This document shows positions 1 through 4,531 of a DNA stretch of 5,749 bases, one piece after another (the first letter of the stretch is position 1; each line of letters begins with the position of its first letter). The translations under genes were made by a program, and so were the position numbers. The notes beneath the pieces were generated by a model. That model did not search any database, was not told the origin of the DNA, and saw only the letters and a program-made list of their open reading frames with translations. Source of the stretch: a bacterium (GTDB taxonomy: Bacteria; Patescibacteriota; Minisyncoccia; Moranbacterales; DUUL01); assembly GCA_030626045.1 (NCBI GenBank), contig DAOUPS010000060.1, positions 1 to 5,749 on the forward strand. Direction: 5' to 3'.

Positions 1-45
1 TAATTTTATTGTCAAAGGTCTCTGGCCAAATTTAGCCATCAAGGA

Positions 46-74
46 AGGTTAGCATATGTTTAAATTTTTGTCAA
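46..74 (-). promoter_or_regulatory. Possible leftward promoter, weak
   Basis: On the minus strand there is a perfect -35 hexamer TTGACA (74-69), a 17-bp spacer and an extended -10 of the form TGn-TAACCT (hexamer 51-46). The -10 matches the consensus at only three of six positions. If it is real, it would drive a gene to the left of this window, divergent from the first TrmB regulator. Its -35 lies in the inverted repeat at 70-85, so the two promoters could share an operator. Confidence 0.25.
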
Positions 75-172
75 CACCACTTGACGACATTAATATTATT
101 TGCTATACTGTATTCAGAAGCTCAGATAAAAATGTTGGGCAGTTGCGGCAAATAATCAGTTTTTATCATTAA
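56..172 (+). CDS. Possible 38-codon small ORF upstream of the first regulator
   Basis: An ATG at 56 is preceded by a purine-rich SD-like AAGGAAGG (41-48), with 7 nt between it and the ATG. The frame stays open for 38 codons to TAA at 170-172, ending 15 nt before the regulator's ATG. The product would start MFKFLSTPLDDINIICY and has no recognisable domain. Against it, the best promoter for the downstream regulator (81-109) lies inside this ORF, and no promoter is evident further upstream in the window. A short open frame like this can arise by chance. Confidence 0.18.
   Translation: MFKFLSTPLDDINIICYTVFRSSDKNVGQLRQIISFYH
70..85. promoter_or_regulatory. Inverted repeat over the -35 of regulator 1, candidate operator
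   Basis: GTCAA (70-74), a 6-bp gap and TTGAC (81-85) form a perfect 5-bp inverted repeat. The right arm is part of the -35 hexamer of the promoter for the TrmB-like gene at 188. A protein bound here would occlude RNA polymerase, so autoregulation is plausible. The arms are short and TTGAC is itself -35 consensus, so part of the symmetry comes for free. Confidence 0.35.
81..109 (+). promoter_or_regulatory. Sigma-70-type promoter of the TrmB-like gene at 188
   Basis: TTGACG (81-86), a 17-bp spacer and TATACT (104-109) give five of six consensus matches in each hexamer at ideal spacing. Transcription would begin near 116, leaving a leader of about 72 nt before the ATG at 188. The leader contains a possible stem (125-132 with 160-167). 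Confidence 0.65.
125..167 (+). promoter_or_regulatory. Possible leader hairpin of regulator 1
   Basis: GATAAAAA (125-132) and TTTTTATC (160-167) are perfect 8-base complements separated by 27 nt. The loop holds a smaller palindrome, TTGC-G-GCAA (143-151). The stem lies wholly within the predicted untranslated leader. The outer stem is A/T-rich and weak, so this may be no more than base composition. Confidence 0.22.
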
Positions 173-187
173 AATCTGACAAAATTC

Positions 188-949
188 ATGAAACAAAATC
201 TTGTTGATTTAGGTTTTTCCAAAGAAGAAGCGCAAATTTATTTGGCCTTGCTTAAAATCGGACAAACAACCGCCGGACCCATAGTAAAAAAGACCGGACT
301 TCACCGTCAGATTGTTTATGACACGTTGGAAAAGCTCAAAAATAAAAATCTTGTTACCGAAACAATAAAATCCAACCGCAAAAATTGGCAAGCGGGAAGT
401 CCTTCGGAAATTTTAAAGCAAATAAAATCCAAAGAATCCTTAGCTCGGCATATTCTGCCCGATCTTCTTTCTATGCAAAGCTTATCCAAACACCAGCAGG
501 AAGTTCGCGTTTTTGAAGACGTTGACGGATTCCGGTCGGTCCATGAGAGAAATATCAACAGCCAGCCGAAAAATTCAATTGTAATGATAATGGGATCGAG
601 TGGCTGGCAGTGGGCGGGAGTTATGGAAAAAGCTAAATTCTTAAAAAAGTTTGAGAAAATCCGCATGGATAAAAATATCGGCCATCATTTGATTTTTTTC
701 GAAAAAGAAAGAAAAAGTACGCAAGAGACAATAAAAAAATATTGGCTTAAGCAACCAAAAGATAAAAGGAGAATCTATAAATTTTTGCCCGATCAATTCC
801 AAAGCCCGGTAGGAACGCAAGTCTGGCATAATAATATTACGCTTATTATTTACTCCAAACCGGTTTTGATTGTCCAAATTAAAAATGACTTGGTAGTCGA
901 AAACTTCAAAAAATATTTTGAGTTGATGTGGAGAATAGCAAAAAAATAA
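188..949 (+). CDS. TrmB-family transcriptional regulator 1 (winged helix-turn-helix)
   Basis: Predicted cytoplasmic DNA-binding regulator of 253 residues, the usual size for TrmB-like proteins. Residues 1-67 form a winged helix-turn-helix: the opening LGFSKEEAQIYLALL is typical of the family, a recognition helix lies around LHRQIVYDTLEKLKNKNLV (38-56), and a basic wing follows. Residues 72-100 look like a helical dimerisation linker. Residues 105-250 resemble the C-terminal effector domain of the family, beginning EVRVFEDVDGFRSV. Archaeal TrmB proteins sense sugars, but the ligand here cannot be read from sequence. The start is fixed by alignment of the N-terminus with the family and with the paralogue at 3637-4380; no SD is visible. 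The gene has its own promoter and stands alone on its strand until 1189. Confidence 0.85.
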   Translation: MKQNLVDLGFSKEEAQIYLALLKIGQTTAGPIVKKTGLHRQIVYDTLEKLKNKNLVTETIKSNRKNWQAGSPSEILKQIKSKESLARHILPDLLSMQSLSKHQQEVRVFEDVDGFRSVHERNINSQPKNSIVMIMGSSGWQWAGVMEKAKFLKKFEKIRMDKNIGHHLIFFEKERKSTQETIKKYWLKQPKDKRRIYKFLPDQFQSPVGTQVWHNNITLIIYSKPVLIVQIKNDLVVENFKKYFELMWRIAKK

Positions 950-960
950 CTTTTGCTTTT

Positions 961-1110
961 ACACTCTTAGTAAGCTTGCGTTGGTCTGAGTTGCCCTCCA
1001 ATACGGCGGGCAGGCCAGCCCGTACCGGAGCGGTACGTTCGGGCGGACAAACTCGGACCAGCAGGGTGTTTAGACATTACCGATTAAGCTTGACATTTCT
1101 GTAAGAGTGT
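961..1110. repeat. About 150-bp segment bounded by 9-bp inverted repeats
   Basis: ACACTCTTA (961-969) and TAAGAGTGT (1102-1110) are perfect inverted complements. They bracket the GC-rich palindromic element at 982-1060. A TAAGCTTG octamer also occurs near both ends (971-978 and 1085-1092). The layout resembles a small non-autonomous element with terminal inverted repeats. However, no convincing target-site duplication is seen (GCTTTT before, GCTATT after, at best imperfect). The right arm sits in the spacer of the promoter of the gene at 1189, so an insertion could have supplied that promoter. Nine-base arms could also match by chance. Confidence 0.4.
982..1060. repeat. GC-rich palindromic intergenic element, three-way-junction fold
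   Basis: The core (1001-1048) has 35 G/C in 48 bases, far above the A/T-rich surroundings. An outer stem of 11 bp pairs 982-992 with 1050-1060, with one G-T wobble. Inside are two arms: 993-996 with 1008-1011, extended by 998-999 with 1005-1006; and CGTACCG-GAG-CGGTACG (1021-1037), which can instead be closed by GCCC/GGGC (1018-1021 with 1041-1044). No U-run follows, so it is a poor intrinsic terminator. It resembles the REP-like dispersed palindromes of many bacterial genomes, which is an inference. A structured RNA in the 3' region of the upstream regulator transcript is an alternative. Confidence 0.6.
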
Positions 1111-1118
1111 GCTATTCT
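1090..1118 (+). promoter_or_regulatory. Strong sigma-70-type promoter of the gene at 1189
   Basis: Perfect TTGACA (1090-1095), a 17-bp spacer and TATTCT (1113-1118; four of six). Transcription would begin near 1125, giving a leader of about 64 nt. The spacer contains TAAGAGTGT, the right arm of the inverted repeat whose left arm is at 961-969. This is the only -35 in the window with all six consensus bases that serves a visible gene. Confidence 0.7.
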
Positions 1119-1171
1119 TAACGGAAGTCACTTATTTGGCTTTTAGTTCCTAATAATCGAAAAACATAAAG

Positions 1172-1183
1172 AAGGAGAAGGAG
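1172..1183 (+). promoter_or_regulatory. Tandem Shine-Dalgarno before the gene at 1189
   Basis: Two consecutive AAGGAG motifs (1172-1177 and 1178-1183) lie 11 and 5 nt before the ATG. They fix the start at 1189. This is the only strong SD before any well-supported gene in the window. Confidence 0.85.
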
Positions 1184-1188
1184 AGAAG

Positions 1189-1581
1189 ATGAAAAAAGAG
1201 ATAGTAATTCCCATTTTTGTTTTGGTAACTATAGCGGCTTTTGTACTCATAGCATCAAACACATCATGGCTAGGAAGTCGATTCTATGAACGTCACCAGA
1301 AAATTGAGAAAGTTTCAGAAGTTTCAGAAGTTACCGTTCCTTCCGGAGAGGAGAAAATAACACTCTTAGTGAGTAAGATATTTATTGGAGTTGAACATTT
1401 AGATGAGAATCAATATTCCGTTCAACTCGCATGGGAGAACGGAAATGCCACAATTCCTCTATTTCAATCAGAGGAATTCATTGCATTTAAAATCCCCCAT
1501 CTCCTTATTTCTCCGGAACTGTCCGTCGTCTTTCGGGACGGTAGACAAAAAACAATACCCCTTGATGTTGATGACAACTGA
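1189..1581 (+). CDS. Single-span membrane protein of unknown function
   Basis: A 130-residue protein I do not recognise. After a short basic start (MKKE), residues 5-22 form one hydrophobic segment with no lipobox cysteine, so it is probably an N-terminal membrane anchor with the rest outside the cell. An uncleaved segment and a cleavable signal cannot be told apart here. Residues 36-56 are a polar linker with an internal duplication, VSEVSEV. Residues 57-127 are rich in alternating hydrophobic residues and look like a small beta-rich domain. There are no cysteines and no catalytic motif that I can name. Expression appears strong: consensus -35, good -10 and tandem SD. It stands alone, convergent with the cupin gene and followed by terminator-like hairpins. 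That it is a real gene is well supported by these signals; function is unknown. Confidence 0.75.
   Translation: MKKEIVIPIFVLVTIAAFVLIASNTSWLGSRFYERHQKIEKVSEVSEVTVPSGEEKITLLVSKIFIGVEHLDENQYSVQLAWENGNATIPLFQSEEFIAFKIPHLLISPELSVVFRDGRQKTIPLDVDDN
1311..1328 (+). repeat. 9-bp tandem duplication inside the membrane-protein gene
   Basis: AGTTTCAGA occurs twice in immediate succession (1311-1319 and 1320-1328). It is in frame and encodes the VSE-VSE repeat (residues 42-47) of the extracellular linker. It is probably a slippage duplication in a tolerant spacer, and copy number may vary between strains. Confidence 0.7.
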
Positions 1582-1591
1582 AATACCCTGT

Positions 1592-1648
1592 CGGGCTCGT
1601 TAAAAATAAAAGCCCTTTGTTCTTACTGACGAGTCCGGCTTTTATATT
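1592..1648 (+). terminator. Terminator-like hairpin after the membrane-protein gene, with an alternative stem
   Basis: CGGGCTCGT (1592-1600) pairs with ACGAGTCCG (1629-1637), 9 bp with one G-U, followed at once by a T-rich tail (GCTTTTATATT). It starts 10 nt after the stop codon, a suitable place for intrinsic termination. A second perfect 9-bp stem, ATAAAAGCC (1606-1614) with GGCTTTTAT (1637-1645), interleaves with it. Read on the minus strand, this second stem is followed by ATTTTTAA and could act as a backup terminator for leftward transcription. The loops are long (22-28 nt), which weakens either as a terminator. Confidence 0.5.
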
Positions 1649-1717
1649 CATACAATATAATGAAATCGGGTAATAAAGAATTTGTAACTGTCATATTGTA
1701 AAATTTTACCGACAAGA

Positions 1718-1745
1718 AACCCCGCCTTTCACGAAGAGCGGGGTT
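1718..1745. terminator. Bidirectional intrinsic terminator between convergent genes
   Basis: AACCCCGC (1718-1725) and GCGGGGTT (1738-1745) form a perfect, GC-rich 8-bp stem with a 12-nt loop that can pair further. The tail is AATTTCTT on the plus strand and TCTTGTC on the minus strand, moderately T-rich in both. It lies 24 bp past the stop of the minus-strand cupin gene and 136 bp past the plus-strand membrane-protein gene, so its main role is probably to end the glycosyltransferase-cupin transcript. Confidence 0.7.
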
Positions 1746-1769
1746 AATTTCTTCACAGCCAGTAATATA

Positions 1770-2051
1770 TCACTCACCAAATTTATAATGCTTTTTGATC
1801 GGCTCGGTTATTTTCCATACGCAAGAAAGCCCTGAAGAGAAAATTACCAGATCGCCTTTCTCAAAACTAACTGTTTCATCGCTATCATCTGGGATCACTT
1901 CCGCCTTTCCTTCAAGAATGTAGCATGTTTCTTTCTCACCATAGGACCACGGAAATTCAGAAACGTCTTTTTCCCAAATAGGCCAATCGGTGATCTTCAT
2001 TTCATTGAGTCTATTTTGTGAAATATCATGTTCGACGTGGATAGCATTCAT
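1770..2051 (-). CDS. Small single-domain cupin (cupin_3/DUF861-like)
   Basis: A 93-residue protein that is almost entirely one cupin beta-barrel. Family features in order are WPIWEKDVSEFPWSYGEKE (23-41), CYILEGKAEV (43-52), the turn-forming GDLVIFSSGLSCVWKI (66-81) and the closing KKHYKF (86-91). These match the short stand-alone proteins related to the ureidoglycine aminohydrolase cupin domain. The classical HxH metal motif is absent (YGEKETCY in its place), as is common in this group, so enzyme activity cannot be claimed. The ATG at 2051 is chosen because it lies 10 bp after the glycosyltransferase stop; an upstream start at 2150 would overlap that gene by 89 bp. It has no SD, so translation may be coupled. 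Cytoplasmic; a role in sugar binding or modification is only a guess from its neighbour. Confidence 0.8.
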   Translation of the reverse strand: MNAIHVEHDISQNRLNEMKITDWPIWEKDVSEFPWSYGEKETCYILEGKAEVIPDDSDETVSFEKGDLVIFSSGLSCVWKITEPIKKHYKFGE

Positions 2052-2061
2052 AATGTTACTT

Positions 2062-3519
2062 TTATCGTTTAAGAGCGCAAACTGCAAGCTGGTCAAGCCT
2101 CTTTTGTTCAACAAGCTCAATTCCCTCCCAATCGCAAGTTCCGTCAACAATTACCATATTCTGATGGTCTTTGATCTGGCTAAGATCAGTGATGCGATTT
2201 TCATTCCCTACAACCACCCATCCGGAAAAATCTTCATGTGGATTTCCTTTATTGTAATAACGAACACGATCTTCTCCAAAATAATATCGTGCTGAAGTAT
2301 AATCAAAGGGATTCCCGACGACAATAATTGAATCAGAAGCAATAATATCGGACGAAAGATCTGAAACCTGTGTCCACCCGCTTTGAAATGGAACCGGTTG
2401 TTTAAGTGTAAACAACATACCGCCGTAGATAATTAAAACTGCCGCCCACGCCCATTTTTTCGTGAAAACATATCCAGCAATCGCTCCCACTATCAGATAA
2501 ACCAGCACCGCGGCCGGCATAAAATAGCGAGCGACATAAAGCTTGATATTAACGTGGGATAAAACTATTAAAAACAGCAAAGTTCCAAAAGACATCATGG
2601 TAAGAATAAAAAGCTCACGCGATTTTTTATCTTTTATCCAAGCCAATGTGATACTCGCGGCAATAAACACAAAAATTAAGATCCCTGCCGATGTTCCGTC
2701 AAAAAATGCTATAAACTCATTCGACCAAGGAACGCCTCCTGTTCCGGGAGGATGCCCAAAAAAGAAGATCTGCAGCGTCTTGGGAATATCACTCAAGTAC
2801 GACGGATCTATCCAACCAAGATTTCCTTTCATCATGTGCAAATAAAAAATTTTCAGCCAGCTGGCAAAAAAGACAGCTATCACACCAACACCGAGCCAAA
2901 ATCCTTTCTCGCCGAACAATGAGCGAAATATTTTTTGCTTGTTAAATATGACTCGATACACAATATGGGTAATATAGAAAAGAACAAAAAAGAAAAGTGC
3001 AAGATAGTGGGTGTAAAACGACAAACCTGAAAAAATTCCCCAAAGCACGTAATACTTTGTTTTCCCGGTCTCGATCGATTGGTAAAAAAACCAGATTGCC
3101 CATAGAAACAAAAACCCAAACAGCGCGTACATGCGCGCTTCCTGTGAATACTCGATGGCAAACGGAGATATGGCCGTGATCATCGCCGCCAACAAGCCCG
3201 CCTTTTGATTGAACATTTTATTTCCAATCCAGTAAATAGACATGATAGTAGCAACACCCATCGCCAAGGAAAACGTTCTAATGCCAAAAGGCGTATAGCC
3301 AAACACAGCCGCCCACGGCTTGGCCAGCCAGTAATAAAGCGGGGGATGAACGTCATCAAAGATCATCTGGTTCATTTGCCCAAAAGGCGCTTTCAGCAAA
3401 ATTCCGGTAAACGCCTCATCATACCAAAAATCGCGTTGCGACAAGATCGGCGCGAACCTGAGCGCTAGCGCGCATAAGATGATAAGTACGAAAGAGAAAA
3501 TAACAGTTTTCTTTCTCAT
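2062..3519 (-). CDS. GT39/PMT-type membrane glycosyltransferase (ArnT-like)
   Basis: A 485-residue integral membrane protein with about ten to twelve hydrophobic segments between residues 5 and 372, and a soluble C-terminal part (about 375-485) probably outside the membrane. Hallmarks of the dolichyl-phosphate-mannose mannosyltransferase/ArnT fold are present. The first outer loop carries RDFWYDEAFTG (29-39), with the acidic pair D34-E35 where the family has its catalytic Asp. Then come DDVHPPLYYW (55-64), SPFAIEYSQEARMYAL (118-133) and RYFMP (331-335). Such enzymes move a sugar from a polyprenyl-phosphate carrier to a protein, lipid or glycan on the outer face; the acceptor is unknown. The ATG at 3519 begins a basic MRKK before the first span. 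The nearest SD-like AAAGGA is 18 nt away, too far to be convincing. The cupin gene follows after 10 bp. Confidence 0.88.
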   Translation of the reverse strand: MRKKTVIFSFVLIILCALALRFAPILSQRDFWYDEAFTGILLKAPFGQMNQMIFDDVHPPLYYWLAKPWAAVFGYTPFGIRTFSLAMGVATIMSIYWIGNKMFNQKAGLLAAMITAISPFAIEYSQEARMYALFGFLFLWAIWFFYQSIETGKTKYYVLWGIFSGLSFYTHYLALFFFVLFYITHIVYRVIFNKQKIFRSLFGEKGFWLGVGVIAVFFASWLKIFYLHMMKGNLGWIDPSYLSDIPKTLQIFFFGHPPGTGGVPWSNEFIAFFDGTSAGILIFVFIAASITLAWIKDKKSRELFILTMMSFGTLLFLIVLSHVNIKLYVARYFMPAAVLVYLIVGAIAGYVFTKKWAWAAVLIIYGGMLFTLKQPVPFQSGWTQVSDLSSDIIASDSIIVVGNPFDYTSARYYFGEDRVRYYNKGNPHEDFSGWVVVGNENRITDLSQIKDHQNMVIVDGTCDWEGIELVEQKRLDQLAVCALKR

Positions 3520-3582
3520 TTTTATTTTTGTTCTTTATCCTTTAGAAAACAATACCGGCTGATATTGTTATGGAATAGTTAT

Positions 3583-3591
3583 ATTATATCA
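3583..3591 (-). promoter_or_regulatory. Extended -10 promoter of the glycosyltransferase gene
   Basis: On the minus strand TGA-TATAAT gives a perfect -10 hexamer (3588-3583) with the TGn extension (3591-3589). No recognisable -35 lies 17 bp upstream, which is usual for extended -10 promoters. Transcription would start near 3576, about 56 nt before the ATG. The region is very A/T-rich, so chance matches are likely. No terminator is evident after regulator 2, so read-through from there is also possible. Confidence 0.42.
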
Positions 3592-3636
3592 TATTTTTAC
3601 TATCACGACCCTATATTTTATACATTAATAAGACAA

Positions 3637-4380
3637 TTATATCGCTACGCTATTCCATATTATATCAAAAATGGCTTTTTGTGCGTCGGAAAAATCTTTT
3701 GATTCAATAATAAATCCCAGCTTTTCTTCTTTGGAAGAGATAACCACGACTTTATTATCATATATGCATATATACGGTTTAATATCTACTTCTTCCTGCA
3801 CAAAACGCACCTCTCGGCGCTGTTTTATATGCGGAATTCCCTTTTCCCGCTTTGGCTTATACTTAAACGAACGCAATGACAAGCTTTTAATTCCGGCTTT
3901 AATTCTTTTTTTCACGAACTCATCAACAAATTTTTCTCCCAGCAGATCTTCTATGTTGAAGCCAGAAATATAGTAGCGGCAAAGCTTTTCTCGGCAGGTT
4001 AAAATATCTTCAAATATCTTTTTTAATCCGCTTTTATGGCGGTAGATTTTAATTTCCGGCTGAAAGCCGTCCTGCCCGAAAATATTTTTAAGATCGGGAA
4101 GAATATTGGCAATAGTGTCCTTTCTTTCCCGCAATAGATTATTAAGGCTTGCTTTCGGATCTTCGGCAAAATAGTATTTCTTATCATCTTTTGTAGTTTT
4201 GTTGATCATGCCTTTTTTGATCAAGCTGTCCAGGCAATGATAAACCGTAGTTCTTTTAATGTCAGTAGCTGAAGCAATTTGAGCCACGGTGGCTTTTTTG
4301 ATTTTCAAAGCCGCGATATAGATCCGGGCCTCTTTTCCGGAAATTCCCAGATCTTTTAATTTGTTTTCAATATTTTCCAT
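3637..4380 (-). CDS. TrmB-family transcriptional regulator 2
   Basis: A 247-residue paralogue of the regulator at 188-949. Residues 1-72 form the winged helix-turn-helix, with KLKDLGISGKEARIYIAALK (7-26), a recognition helix around IKRTTVYHCLDSLIKKGMI (41-59) and a basic wing. The N-terminal halves of the two regulators align without gaps as far as a shared ILPDL (93-97 here) in the helical linker. Residues 105-245 are the C-terminal effector domain (EIKIYRHKSGLKKIFEDI). The start is set at ATG 4380: an in-frame TTG at 4401 would add seven residues, but it lies only about 11 nt after the predicted transcription start. Neither start has an SD. The gene is divergent from the solute-binding protein gene, 151 bp away, and upstream of the glycosyltransferase, suggesting control of one or both. 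Confidence 0.85.
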   Translation of the reverse strand: MENIENKLKDLGISGKEARIYIAALKIKKATVAQIASATDIKRTTVYHCLDSLIKKGMINKTTKDDKKYYFAEDPKASLNNLLRERKDTIANILPDLKNIFGQDGFQPEIKIYRHKSGLKKIFEDILTCREKLCRYYISGFNIEDLLGEKFVDEFVKKRIKAGIKSLSLRSFKYKPKREKGIPHIKQRREVRFVQEEVDIKPYICIYDNKVVVISSKEEKLGFIIESKDFSDAQKAIFDIIWNSVAI

Positions 4381-4383
4381 AGT

Positions 4384-4453
4384 TTCAACTTTTGTCAACA
4401 ATTTTGGTCGTTATTTATACTATACTTTATGGCTTAAATAAAGTCAAGTTGAA
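4384..4453. promoter_or_regulatory. Inverted repeat bracketing the promoter of regulator 2
   Basis: TTCAACTT (4384-4391) and AAGTTGAA (4446-4453) are perfect 8-bp inverted copies with centres 62 bp apart, close to six helical turns. One arm overlaps the -35 of regulator 2; the other lies between its transcription start and its ATG. Two bound dimers could loop out the promoter. The upstream arm also forms a local palindrome, TCAA-G-TTGA (4445-4453). This is an operator candidate only, because the arms are short in an A/T-rich region. Confidence 0.35.
4419..4447 (-). promoter_or_regulatory. Sigma-70-type promoter of regulator 2
   Basis: On the minus strand TTGACT (4447-4442), a 17-bp spacer and TATAGT (4424-4419), each matching the consensus at five of six positions. 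The start would be near 4412, giving a leader of about 32 nt before ATG 4380. Confidence 0.65.
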
Positions 4454-4482
4454 AAAAATGATTTTATTGATATCCATTATAT

Positions 4483-4511
4483 TTGATAATTTCAAAATAA
4501 TATTTTAGAAT
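4483..4511 (+). promoter_or_regulatory. Promoter of the solute-binding protein gene
   Basis: TTGATA (4483-4488), a 17-bp spacer and TAGAAT (4506-4511), each five of six. Transcription would start near 4518, only about 14 nt before the ATG, so the mRNA would be almost leaderless, which agrees with the lack of an SD. A small palindrome, TTTGA-TAATT-TCAAA (4482-4496), covers the -35. High A/T content raises the chance of a false match. Confidence 0.45.
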
Positions 4512-4531
4512 TTACTTTAATTTATATTTGT

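Noticed and set aside
316..666. Minus-strand open frame of 116 codons inside regulator 1
   Set aside because: It is antisense to a well-supported TrmB-family gene and has no family-like composition or start signals; a shadow frame.
982..1060. tRNA-like fold: about 79 nt, closed outer stem, ends ACCA
   Set aside because: There is no T-arm with the GTTCRA motif next to the acceptor strand, no anticodon loop of seven, and the outer stem is 11 bp rather than 7.
1403..1603. Second frame overlapping the membrane-protein gene
   Set aside because: No SD. The frame at 1189 has promoter, SD and a membrane anchor.
1627..1668. Hammerhead-like core CTGACGAG with a later GAAA
   Set aside because: CTGANGA is present at 1626-1632 and a GAAA follows an A/T hairpin (1642-1648 with 1654-1660). 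However, the residues just inside stem II do not pair, and no proper stem I or III with a cleavage site could be drawn.
1698..1709. Perfect 12-bp palindrome GTAAAATTTTAC between the two terminators
   Set aside because: It lies between convergent genes with no promoter at hand, and A/T-rich palindromes of this size are common by chance.
1770..2150. Longer form of the cupin starting at 2150
   Set aside because: The extra 33 residues overlap the end of the glycosyltransferase and do not resemble the cupin family, whose N-terminus fits the ATG at 2051.
1990..2295. Plus-strand open frames over the cupin and glycosyltransferase genes (also 2543-2845 and 3205-3468)
   Set aside because: Shadows of the minus-strand glycosyltransferase and cupin, which have clear family motifs.
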